A stretch of 64,000 nucleotides of DNA from Phalacrocorax aristotelis (taxonomy: Eukaryota; Chordata; Aves; Suliformes; Phalacrocoracidae), in assembly GCF_949628215.1 (NCBI RefSeq), contig NC_134277.1, forward strand, positions 122,118,963-122,182,962. The letters are read 5' to 3'. The translations under genes were made by a program, and so were the position numbers. The stretch's first letter is position 1, and every line of letters starts with the position of its first letter. Positions 25,854 through 38,600 of this stretch are shown one piece after another. The notes beneath the pieces are model-generated. The model worked only from the letters and a program-made list of their open reading frames with translations, ran no database searches and had not been told where the DNA came from.

Positions 25854-26374
25854 CTCCCCTTATTGTTTACATGGATTGCAAAACTCTCATCTTCAAGGTG
25901 GATTTAAAATGCAGCCCCATACATGCAGAGTTTTCTCTTGCACAGGCCTATCTATTCACAAATTAAACCTCATTCAGCTGCAATTCCAGAAGAGGTGTCA
26001 AATGAATTTGAAATAGTTCATTTTGCATTTCCAAATGAAGTAGTAAGAAACAAGACAAACCAGAAAAGACATGTTTTCTAGGTGTATAAAATAATAATAA
26101 AAAAGGTTTATTACTTGTCATTCCTGAGAGGAAGTACTTTCTGACGTTTGGTTTTCTCCCTATAAAAGTCAGTTTCTATTTGTTTTGGTTTTGGTTTTTT
26201 TTTTAAAAAATGAGTAATTAATTTATTCTAGTTGAACAGATGGCAGCATTTAAGAAATAAACTATGTACACCTAAAATCCACGAGCTTATTTCACTTCAA
26301 AATTCCAGTTCAACACCTGAAAACATTTTTCGTAGTTAACTGGTTTTTCTCCCACCACAAATAAAACATGACAG

Positions 26375-26447
26375 TGGAGAATGCGGGCATCGATCCCGCT
26401 ACCTCTCGCATGCTAAGCGAGCGCTCTACCATTTGAGCTAATTCCCC
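26375..26447 (-). tRNA. tRNA-Ala (anticodon AGC), copy 2
   Basis: Identical over all 73 nt to the other four copies, with the same G3-U70 pair and AGC anticodon. The T4 terminator lies 8 nt after the gene (26363-26366). Its flanks do not resemble those of copy 1, only 0.5 kb away and on the same strand, so it is not part of a recent tandem duplication with visible flanks. Confidence 0.98.
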
Positions 26448-28652
26448 CCACCATATTCTAATTTATCCTGTAACCATAGATTTTAATAAACACAAATGCA
26501 AAGTGCCTTCCTACTACTGATTCTGCTGCTTTATCAAGGGCAGTAACCCCACAGCAGCTGTTCAGAACACTTATGAGCATTTGACCTTGAGCTTGTCATC
26601 TTGGACAAAAAAAATAGACAAACTCCCCGAGTAACGTGATAAGGCACTTCACATTAACTTGCACGACAAACTCATGACCTGCAGCCTTTCAATGCCACCC
26701 AACTCGCCCTAGATTTATCCTTCTATGAAGGGGGCAGCTGCTGCTTCTGTGTTGAGGGCTATCACATCACAGGCAATGCCATGGAGCAGCTTGAAGGTAA
26801 CACAAAACTCGCATTTGCCCTGACATCCCCTAAGAAGTCCATCTTAGAAAGCAAACATCAAACCTGATTAAATTAGCTGATATCGGTTCACATCAGTGTG
26901 GCCAGAGAGATGTATCGAAGTGATCTGTGTTAAATGGAAGTATGTGGATACAAAGCCTTCACTGCTGAAATACCCTAGAGAAATGAAACATGGAATTAAG
27001 GAGGTCAGGTTATTTTCAGCCATGTAGGTAAGGAAGTTCTCCCAATCAGGTGGAGAAATCAAAAAGTTTTACTCACCATCTTACATGAAAACTTAGCAAT
27101 CACAATAAATTCAAGATCACAAAGCAATGGGCTGCCAATTATATGAAATACACATTTTAGTCACTAAAAATAGTACTATTGCAGAGGTCTTTCTTCACCC
27201 TTATCTGACTTCAGCATCAAATAAACTATTTACATGTGAGCTGAACTGTCTAAGCTTTAGGCTTTTCAGTAGCAGCAGAGTGATATTTGGGGGTGAAAAT
27301 TAGGGAGAGTCTGCCATTTTCACACAACTCAGACTGCACAGGGTAGGTAAATAATACTGTACATAGAGCTGAACCTTGTGAAGTACAATATGGGAAAGAC
27401 CACAGCTGCAGATGTGCAGTGGGCCATCGCTGAGCCTAAGACGGGTGCCTGTGAGAGGGACTGAAACCACTTTTGTGTATTTGTTTTTCCCCTCCAGTTT
27501 ACTCCAGAGAGGTAGACAAAGTCAGTTAAAATATTTTGCAAGAAACAGTAAGAACAAATCTTTATTTATTGTTGTGCAGAGATTGAGGTAAGACAGGAGA
27601 ATATTTAAATTCTAGGAGAATATTTGCAGTGACACTGCAGTTTTAGTTCCACATCCTGAATCTGGATTGTGCCAGATTTGAGTACTACCTTACTTTAGAC
27701 AAATTGTAATGGCCTGATGCTTACATTTGTAATTTATTTTCTTCTTACTAGGTGCTGTCATCCAGTAAGTTAAATCCATTAGAGAAAAACCACTGGCACA
27801 TGTATTGTTGGATTACTGTACACGTTTTACTTTACTAGGAGAACTTACTTTTCTGAATTTAAAAAAATCATGTTAGAACTCTTCCATTATATCACTTTCT
27901 TTGTCTTTGTTGTTTAATAGTATCTCAGTGCAACCACTCTCACTGTAAACTACATTTTTGTTCTTTAAATCCAGAAAGCATTCCTTGATTTAATACCCTG
28001 TGAATAGGGCTTTGCCAATGCACTTCTTGCTGCCAAGTCAGTTAGTATGCCTACACTTTTTATATTTCCAAAGTGGTTTTAGTAACCCCATATATTTAAG
28101 ATGCAATATTAACTGAATCATCAAATTCAATTAAAAAAGGCAGATGTACCTAGAATATAACTTAGGAAGATACAACTGAATACTTCCTCTCCACCAACTA
28201 TGATAAATATGAACTTCTAAACCATTATATATACCATTTACATACAACTAATTGGAAAATAAAGTTGGAAAATAAAAGAAAAGGCCTTGAAAGATAAGGT
28301 GAAGAAAAATCTCATTGTCCTTCAGTGACTTCTAATAGTACACTTTCTAGATTTACAAGTCTTTTGGTATCTATATTGTAAAAGAGGTAAAAAAAATAGT
28401 TCTCTCTCCTTCCTGAATAAACACTGGTGGAGGCTTTGTTCAGGAAAGCAAGTAGTGTTTTATCAACACAGCAGGAAAATGCTTCAGTATGACTGCTTCT
28501 CATGTCAAGTGAGTATTCCGATTTTTACAATACCAGGCTTCCCACATAAATACAGTGATAAATAAGCAGATTGACTCAACAAAGTAATTATACCTGAAGC
28601 AGCCAAGCTATGATTCAGCAGAAGTAAATCCGCCCTTCATACTAGCAATCAA
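26448..28652. other. Intergenic between tRNA copies 2 and 3
   Basis: 2.2 kb AT-rich, with no gene or recognised repeat. Short open frames here are not convincing. Confidence 0.7.
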
Positions 28653-28725
28653 GGGGAATTAGCTCAAATGGTAGAGCGCTCGCTTAGCATGCGAGAGGTA
28701 GCGGGATCGATGCCCGCATTCTCCA
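28653..28725 (+). tRNA. tRNA-Ala (anticodon AGC), copy 3
   Basis: Identical 73-nt tRNA-Ala on the plus strand, with intact A and B boxes. The trailer GTGTTTT (T4 at 28729-28732, 3 nt after the gene) is the same as the trailer of copy 1, either chance or a trace of common origin. Confidence 0.98.
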
Positions 28726-29603
28726 GTGTTTTGAGGGACTGAAATCTACGGTAATATAACATTTTCTTCCATAAATTGTTCAGGTTTGTGAAAGAAAATA
28801 TATAGCTAGTAATATATACCATTTCATACAGCAAATAAAACAGGAAAAAAAAATCTCAATTAGCAAACTACACTTGTGAACTCTCAGAAAAATTATGTCT
28901 TCAAAAAAGCACCTAATACTAATGTTCTTATTCTGTAATACAGGAAATATAATTCACTTCTGTCCGTTACCAGTGCATTGAATTTCAATGTGAGCATTTT
29001 TAAACAAGTTTTTAGTTATATAAAAAGTTATTGAAATTCTCTAAAATGTAAAAGTATGTAGTCGTCTACATAATCTGCAGCTTACCATAGCTACTCCAGC
29101 TACTTTGCACCTGTTGTAGCTAGTATGGGCACAACACACTTGTACTTAACCTGAGCTTCAACTGACATTCAATCTCTCACAATTTCACACAGTTTCTTCC
29201 TCAACCCGATATAATTTACACTTTTAAAAAACGCTCAACTTAAATCGTTCATATTGTTCCTGTGCTTCTTAAAATTCATTAATTTTAATCCTTAAAAAAT
29301 GGGTACAGAAAAAGGCATCTACATTTGAAAAAGAACCCCTCAGCATAGGGCACTAAAATTGTATCACAGCCAAAAAGGCGAAGAAACAGTGGTATTTGTC
29401 AATGTGCTTCTGTTTCATTCTTTAAAACCCATCAATAGGAATTTGTTTCTTTTTTGTGCAGGCAGTTACCCTAATTTTAAGCAAAACAGAAGTTTACAAG
29501 CTGTTCTTTTCCAAAACAGCAAAAAAAAAATTACAACTGGTAACTGAAAAAAACGAAGTACAGTTCACAGTGGCAATAGAAAGTAACACCTGTAGGTAGC
29601 AAA

Positions 29604-29676
29604 TGGAGAATGCGGGCATCGATCCCGCTACCTCTCGCATGCTAAGCGAGCGCTCTACCATTTGAGCTAATTCCCC
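29604..29676 (-). tRNA. tRNA-Ala (anticodon AGC), copy 4
   Basis: Identical 73-nt tRNA-Ala on the minus strand, so it converges with copy 3. Unlike the other copies it has only T3 directly after the gene; the first run of four or more T on its strand is a T7 at 29547-29553, about 50 nt downstream. The pre-tRNA should therefore have an unusually long trailer or end less efficiently. The 5' flank is locally GC/CpG-rich (GCGGTGGGAACGGCC on the plus strand). Confidence 0.97.
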
Positions 29677-32600
29677 GCGGTGGGAACGGCCTATTTACTG
29701 TCCCTTCCAACTTTCCTATTTTGCACTGACAGAAAGACTTTCTATAAATTATCTCCAAATTTGATCTGCTGTCTCAAGTACAAACAAAACCATCTACCAA
29801 GAATCAAATTGTTTTTCTACCCAAATACCACACTGGTAGCTGGGCAGCCGGACCCCACTGCTCAAGTTCTAATCCCCTACCGAAGTTTCTGGCAGACAAT
29901 AACAACACAACTTTCCACTGAAATGCAGAAACAATTAGATTTTTCTTAAAGTACACTGCTTTTGACAGCCTTAGTGGGAATTTTGCGAAGCATGAAATCT
30001 AGACTCCTTGATGTAACCGCACATGTTTTATTCAGCTGAGCTGCATCTGGATAACAGAAGGTCTGTGTTTCCAAGCAACTGTAGATTTATGTTCACACCA
30101 AACAATTATGACTGTTTAGAGAAATCTGGATATATTTAAAGATTATGTTTTTCTAAAACAGATTTTTCCTATTTATAATCCCTAGGTGGTCAGCTAAATG
30201 ACGTTACTCATTTCCACATTTTACAATACAATAAATGTGACTGAATAGGTCAGTTCTTTCTGAGAAAAGAAGAGACATGAGAATTTCTCTCAAATTCTTC
30301 CAGTTCTTTCTCTTGTGGCAATGGAGTTCTGGGCCCAAGTTAAACAGAGGGCAAATGGAACAATGGGAAACAAAGTAATAATTCACATCATCTGTCTATA
30401 TCTCTCAGGAATTTTTAAGGCATGACTACATCACCAGACAGACATGCACACTCACACATACATATAAAATTAAGAATACATGATTAAAATGTAAAAAAAG
30501 AAATCGTGGCTATAATGAAATACCAGTGAAAATTCTGTCCAGTGGTTTGGTTTCAGCTCTGCAAGATCAGAGTCAGAAAACACAAAGCTGGGTCTCCAAT
30601 ATTTCCGGTTATTTGAAGTTATGTACTAGAGTAGTTTCTCCCTTTGAAAGTGGCTATGATTTCACACTATCATAAAATAGAAGTAAAGCAAGCAAAAGAG
30701 ATCCACTTTGCTAGAACTGGAACATGCACATTTGTTGACCTAATGTGACTGACATATCACAACAATCAAGTTAGTTTCTTACTTCCTCAATCTCTATATA
30801 TTGCCATTTACCTTGGAGGATCAAAGCCATACCCAGCCATATTTACATTTGTGCAGATAGTTGCTGATTCAGAGTGCTGGAAACAATCATAATTTGTATG
30901 TGTTACTAATCAGCGGTCAACTAACTGTTCATTAGTCAGAAAATAACACTGAAATGGATAAAGACTAAATAGTAGGCAGTAATGGAAAGATAGGCAACTG
31001 ACTGTTAAAACCCAAAGAAAAGCAACTGTGAGGATTCATGTTTCTTTTCCTTGTAAAAAGAAGGGGAGTTGGAATGAACCCTTCAGAAATCTTTTCATAG
31101 TCTGGGCCTTTCTTTTGCTTTGATTCGGGGGGGGGGGGGAAGCTAGAGAGAACCGTGAACTTTTATTTAATATTGTAAATGTAGTACATCTTTGCCTTTC
31201 TGGAAAAAAGACTATCTGAAATTAAATTTATTTAACAACTTTAAAAACAACTCGCTTGCAGTTTCTGTCTTGATTTGCCCAAGGTCCTTTAAGACACACG
31301 AATCACACTGACATATAAAGAGCTGTCAGTACTCTCTTCTCCGAGGACTCAGTGATTTCAGGAAGTGCAATAACCGAATTGCAGTCTTTGCAGGACACCT
31401 AGGTTAATGCCTAAATAATATATATTTGGTTTTTTATAACTTGAACTATTTGTGATAATGAAATAAACCAGAGTATCAAGTTCTAGAAGATTTTTCCAAG
31501 CCTGATACTTTAAAAAATACATCCTAAGTCATCTTATATATATACAGTTATTGCCATGCCATATATAATTCAACAAGAATTCCTGTGGAAGTCATCTGCA
31601 GTCAACAACTCATTACTTAGCCATACCTAAAAGTTACAGGTTCAGACACAGTGGAGGTTTATTAGACAGTATCAAATCCCTCAAAGTCAACCTATATGTA
31701 ATCACGCTTTAAAGATATTTGACCATCCTAACTTTAAGACAGAAACAACTATTTGCATGGCATTTCCTCCAAACTCTCTCACTTGTTCAACCCTGAGAAT
31801 TAAGTTTTTGCCATTCTGCTCTTCCAACTTCGATCTGACTTTCAAATGCATTAAACTTTTTTTTTATTTTTTTGTTCTGGAAGACTCCAGAGAGCATAGT
31901 ATTGTGACATTAGGACTAGCAGAATCTCAAAAATGGAAAAAAAGGTGTTAGCAGACAAACATTTAAAGCAGAACAACTCAAGTTTACACTTGTACATGTA
32001 TCAATGGTTTTGCTACTGTAGGAAGTTCTAACTGTAGAAAGAGTAGGGATACTCTGTGAAGAGACTTCTGGCTTTCTAATGCAACACCACTCCCTCATTA
32101 CTTTTCTAGCAAGTTCCATTCACAGAATAAGACAATTTCTGAATGACTGTGGTTTTTGTCTGAACCTTTGGCTTTCTTGTCCATCATTCTTTAGCAATCT
32201 GAGTCCCTTCCTTCTTTTTCCTTTGCCCATTATGGTATCTGTAATTTCTGAACACCATGTGCATAGAACACTTCAAAGTTGACAACAGATTTTAGGAACC
32301 TCACATGGCACCACATGGCTCAGAATATGCAGTGCTTCAAAAGACAACACAGAAAACCTCTCAACAACTTAACTAAGGGAAGCCCAACTAGGCTTGCAGT
32401 TGCAAATTCACTTTTAAGATAAAACAGCAGCAGCAGTTTAGAGCAACTCCACCTTTTCTTTTTTTAATCCAAAGATACTCTGGGAATATTATTATTTCAG
32501 GAATAGTAAAACAATTATCATAACAAAAAGAACAGAGAACAGAATCTTCTAGAGATGGTGGGAGAACCAAAGATGTGAAGAAGCAGCAGCAAGACACTAA

Positions 32601-35600
32601 TTATCATTGACCAGAGAAAGAAGAGATACGATTTACAAGCTAGCACTACCATTAGCTATAAATTGCTAATGCTAACCTCGCTTTCTGAAATTGTCAAATG
32701 CTGCTGCAGCATCCAAGATGCCAACTCCCTGATGAGGACCACTGGTCTAACCCTAAATTCCCACACCAGAAGTCCCATACACACTCTTCCATTAACAAAC
32801 TCCAGTATCTTGTTACCTGCTCCCTCCCTCTGAAACAGCTGCCTTTGGGAAAAAATGTTTCCCCTCTCATATTAAAACCTAATCAATGTGGAAAGAAGCA
32901 TCTGAAATTAATTTGCAGAAGATAATTAAGTTCTTACAGCTGGAATTAATCTGCAGATACCATAGACATTTCAGCAACTAGCCTGCCAACTGAAAGCCCT
33001 GCTAGCTGGCAAAGTAGGTATTCTTGCTGCTACTTCTACTCTGTGCTATCTTCACATGACCAGTTGGATCTTTGCACCAAAACCTCTGAAACATCCAGTA
33101 GTTCATTTGCTTAGTCATATAATAACTAGAAACACAGCACTTTGTTACGATGTAAACATTCCAGAGCACCAGAGTGACTAAATCCCACTTTTAAAAGTGA
33201 CTCAGAGTTATGCCACAGTTGAGGCACTATGCATTTCAGTACATACAGAGGCAAACTACCTTTACAGGAATTGGCTTGATTACTAAATATTCCACTCAAC
33301 ATTTTATCTTGTTTTGGCCAGAATGCCTTCTGCTCTCTATGACTGACAAAAACAGGTGATCTAAAAATCACTCACAGACGAAAAGCATGACTTTCCTCCT
33401 AACAGTAATACTTTACTCTAAGCTTTGTATTTCAAAGCAATTAAACCCCCCTCAAAAAAAAATGTTACAAGCCAACTGTAACACTTTCAGATCTTCATTT
33501 GTGCTTGGCTATTGTTTTTTTCCCCCTAGTATTCTTTCAGAATACAAATCACCTAAGTCTTAAAAACACCTATGTTGTAAAATAAGCAGGCAAACCCCTT
33601 CTAATTGTGTTTGCATTTGGCTTGTATGAACACAGCCCAGGCAGGAACAGGATTTCATCATGCCAGCTTTTGAATGGTACAGCACATCTACATGCCTTAA
33701 TTATGAGAAGGCCCGAGCAGGCTGACAGCTGCACACAAACTGCCAAGTACTGCTGCCTATGAAATGTTTTAATTTGTTGCTAAGCTCTGGTAGTCTTAAG
33801 GCTTTAACACAGCAAGTAGGGCAAAATTTACTTAAAATAAAACGACACCCAGAACTAACTATAAATTAAGCAGTGATAAAATAACCTAAGGACAGCTGCA
33901 GTACATTCAGTTAATTCTTTTAAATAGCCCAACTTTCAAGTTGATAGATTTATCATTAAAATGAAACAAATACATCATCGGTTCTGTACAAAAAACTGTA
34001 TTTAAAGCATTACAGAAAATGTGTTCTGGACCTCAGAAATCATTTTATGGAAAATCAGTATCAAAACATGGAACTTGGCAACAAAATCAACACCTTCCTT
34101 TGGGAAACACAGAACAAAAAAATATAAGTCACACAAAAAGCCACACAGCAGGTCTGTCATGAGTTAGAAAAACTTCCTCCCAGAGCTTTATTTCTTGATG
34201 AAGATTTTATTCCTCACAAAATTTTGCCTCCATTTTACCGCCATTCATCATTTTGTACCCAAACCACAAGACGAAGACGTGCTAAAAAAACCGCTAACAA
34301 CAACAACAACAAAACACAATTAAAAAAACCCTAGAAAGATTTGCTACTTTTAGTAATATTTGCCACTGCTATTACTTTGAGGAAAATCAGCACAGTCCAC
34401 CTTGGAGGTAATGTAGCAATACAAAATACTGTAATATTAATCAAAGAATCAGTGTTGGACAGAGCTTAGCCAGGCAACCTAAGTAACTTCAGATAGCATT
34501 AGCAGCCACAACAGAAGCTTGCAAATGCCCAAATAATTAAATAAGCTGCTTTTGTAAGAAGTACAAAACCATAACGTTCTTTGAGTGTATTTATCGGACT
34601 GCCATTTAAGTTAACCTAGTGCTAAGGAGGCAGTGAGCTCAGATGGAGATCAGACAGATCCCAAAAAGTAGCATAAAAGGGTAGTCCGGACCACACAAAA
34701 ATCACCATCATGATTTCAACCCATAACATCCCAAACTTGAGAGGAACGTTGGAAGTACTGAGCAAGACATCAGAATTATCATTCTCTTCCTCTAAAAGCA
34801 TCAGTGGGTTTTAGATTTCTGTCTAAGGCTTCCAGATTGGGAAAGACTTCATTCTGTTTCCAGACAGGGAAACAGTAAGTCATATATTAACATGATTATG
34901 CATTTTGGTTTCTTTTTTAGGAAAATTACTATATTCACATCACAACTTCCTTCTCTGATTTTTTTGGAAGCCCTGACATCTCTACCAACTTCAAGAGGGT
35001 TTCAAAAGTTTCAGTATCATAGGGTTCATGTACAATGCCCTCCATGAACTAACATGGCCATACAGAAAAACTGTACTATTCATTTAACATACTGTCCAAC
35101 TTCAGATACCCATTCCAAACAAACAGTTTAATAACAGTCAAAAAAGATTGGTACAAAAGCAGTGAGATTGACTATGCCTGAATCCAAATGAATTTGCAAC
35201 CTTTGTCTTCTGAATCACCACTGTAATAGTCCAAATTTTCTCCACATTCCCTATAACTCCAGAAAGGAGAGAATGTGTGCTGGTTATGCCTTGAGCTCTG
35301 TGCAGGCCACGTGGCTAATCGTCCATCATTTAACAGGACACACAGTATTTTTCTCATGCTCCTTTAAAGGCTCTACAGAGCCATCTATTTCTACAAAACA
35401 CTGGACAATTTCTTTATCTTTCAGCTTTTTATCCATCTTTCGCTTTTGGTGATGAAGATTTCTCTAGTTTAGAGGATGATGAAGATTCCTACATCCTGTA
35501 GATTTTACTAAGGTACAGAAATATCTACTCACTAAACAAGAACTGCTCCAGAATAACAGAGTAGTTTTAAGAACAATCACATCTTCCAAACTAACACAAC

Positions 35601-38600
35601 AGGAAAAGACCTGAGGAACTGGTTATATAGAACGACCTGAAAAATGTTTGTCTGCAATGTTCAAACATTAGATGTTTAAGGCACACAGAACTCACTGAAA
35701 TTCAGTGAGTGTTTAGCATCTGATTACTTAGGTCCACATGAAGATATGAGAGCTTGTCTTTTTTAATTTACACACCACCATACTATACAGTCATTTTAGA
35801 ATTAGAACAGGTAAACCAGACCTATCAGTAGAAGAGCTACCTGCTTACAGTGTACTCAAAACACAGACATAGCACAAAAACATCACAGCCAAGCTGAATT
35901 AAAAACACAGAAACTTTAAGTTCACACCCACTTCACCAAGTTTGTTAATCCATGTTACCCTCCTATTTGAGTCTTCCATTTCCTTCTTGGGCTCAGTGGT
36001 ACACTGTGAGCAAACTCTGGCTGAACAGTATCAGAAGAAAACAGCTATTAAATTTTCACAAATACAGTGTGAGACTGGTGTTGAGTGATCAAAGGAGAGC
36101 TGGAGCCCCAGTCACAGCTCCCAAGTGCAGTACAGCAGTAGGAAGTACCCCCAGCAGAACCCACAAAACCACCCCCTCTCCTGAGGGAGGGCACCACCGA
36201 CTGCACTGCCTCCCTCAAGCAAGCCACCCCCATGACCTCAGAGCTCCATTTTGAGAGACCCACAAAGACAACCTTCACAACCAGAAAATCCCTGAGTAAA
36301 AGGCTGCAGACAAACCTCCTCCACCTACTTCATCTTTCCATATCTCCACCTGAACCTGCTCAGGCTGACACAACCTCCAGGCAGCCCCACAGAGTGCCCG
36401 CCTTCCCGCCCCCTCAGGGCCCAGCCCTTGCTCGGTACTTCCACTGCTAGAACCTTCTGCAGTGACACATGCTCCCCCACCACATCCACACCCTCTTCCC
36501 CTCCTTTTATTCTTTAAATATAGGCAGCCCAGTAATGGGGTGTTCTATGGTGTGAGCAGGGAGATGCTGTAGCTTGGTCCCCTCCCAGTCCTTAAGGCTG
36601 TTGCTGGAATAGTAAGTCTTCAAAAGAAAAGCCTGGCCTGTTCAGTGAGCCTGCCTGCTGGCCAGCTATGGGGGTTCCTCCGGAGCCACCCGGTGCTACA
36701 AATGCTTTCTGCATCATCGACAGGAGAAGAAGGTAATGTTGGAAAGAGTGGATTTTGTCCTAGGTTTCTCAAAATCAATAGCTGTAACAGGAGTAACAGC
36801 TGAGTGTGTATGCCTTTAAGTGAACTTGCATGGGTGTTTTCAGGATGTAAATTCATAAATAGGTTTATGCTCAAGCAATTTCCTCAGCATTGCTTTGAAG
36901 GTGGAGGTTGGAAAAATTAATTAAAAACATGTATATTGATCTGTGTTTAAGGTAGACAGAATTCTTACCTTACAACCACAGTCCTAGTAATTTCTAGCAC
37001 TTGAGAGCATGACTCTTAAATAACTTGGATATACAATATATCTTTCTCTGTTGTTTTCTTAAAACTTCAGATTGGTTTGCAGCTGTAAAAGCTTCTCCTG
37101 TCTTACAAAAAGCCTTGGCCTTCAAACCTTCAACACCAAACATCAGGCTAACTGCTAATAGGAAAAGAGACTGTTTCGCTAGAGGATGGGAAAATCCACT
37201 TTTAATCTGTCCTGCTAGCAGGTTTGGTGGAATTGTGTAGGATAAACTGCTCCACCTTGCTCCCTTCTTCCTTTGCTCCTTGGAGTCTTGCTAAATATTT
37301 TTCCTGGAAAAAGTAACAGAGCAAAAAACAGGAATTAAAAAATTTCTTTTCCAGCAAGAGCTGAGCTGGTTTTCTGATGGCAAAACTAATGCCTTTCTGG
37401 AGCTCATGAGTGCTCCTTTTGCCAGATGATGTTGGTAACATTACAGTACTTCAACACTTCTCGGATAAATAAAAGGTTATGAAAAGATGTTAATATTGTT
37501 AGATAACCTGAAACAAGATCAGTGCAGACTTTAAATTGTTTACCGTCACTTAAGATTATAGCAACATTTGAATTGATAGTAGCCATCTCTAAACAAGCTT
37601 CTGTGATGAAGGCTTTATATTTTCTGAAGATAAAGACAAAAATAAGGTGGTTTTTTTTTTTTCTTGAAATCCCTTTGTTTTAGAATAACAATACCCAACC
37701 AGGAACTTAATCAGGAATGCCTGGTCTAAATATGCTCTCTGTCATAACTGCTAAAAATTAGTGACCTTTACCATGGAATAATTAGGGATGGTTAGCTACC
37801 TCACTCTAAATTCCTCCAGATGATCAAGTAAGCAGGTGCTGTTGGGCCCAGTGAGAGTCCAAAGGTGGCCGATTCTGCATGAAGAAGACCACATGAAAAA
37901 CACATGCGCCTTATTTCAGCTGGATTTTGTATCATAGTTTCTATAACAAATGAAATGCTTGTGGTAAGAAAGCTTCCCCAAGTGAGAAATATGGTTGCAG
38001 CTTCTGTAGCTTTCTTTGTAACTACCCAAAGACTTCACTTCTGGGTTGAATTTTTTTCATTTAAGTCTGATTTGACAGTGATGTGCTGCTGACAATGCCT
38101 TTCAAGGGTCTCCTTAAGCTTTGTGTTACCAGTAGTTGTCAAGTTGTTTTAATTATCACTTTCTGTATCTCAAAGAGTCCTTTCTGAAAGTTAATGTTTT
38201 CCTCTCTGTTTTCGACACAGAAAGCATGCTGAATTTTCCATGCATGTTCTAGAAGCTGCCATAGAAAAATGAATTTTTATATGGCAAAGATCTTTCCATA
38301 CTTTGTGTCACAAATACATGAATCCCATGTTGTTTTTAATCTTTAAAGCATTTTACAAACATTAAAAAACTATACACAGCCATTCACATCCTCCTATTAA
38401 AATTTCCTTGTTTTTTTAACTCTGGCAGGACTAGTTTTAGTATTTAAAAAAAAAAAAAAATCTAAGGTAGCTTAAACTTTTACAGATGGCCGTAAATTCA
38501 CAACAGCTTTATTTCTGATTATTTCTCACACCGTTCATGCTCTTAGAGCTGACAACTATGGTTTTTTCTGAATACTATTCTTTCTTCTCCTTCCTATTTT

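Noticed and set aside
25781-29676. Palindromic-looking repeated 73-mers as a possible CRISPR-like array or transposon ends
   Set aside because: The repeats are complete tRNA-Ala genes with cloverleaf fold and Pol III signals, with irregular spacing, and the organism is a vertebrate.
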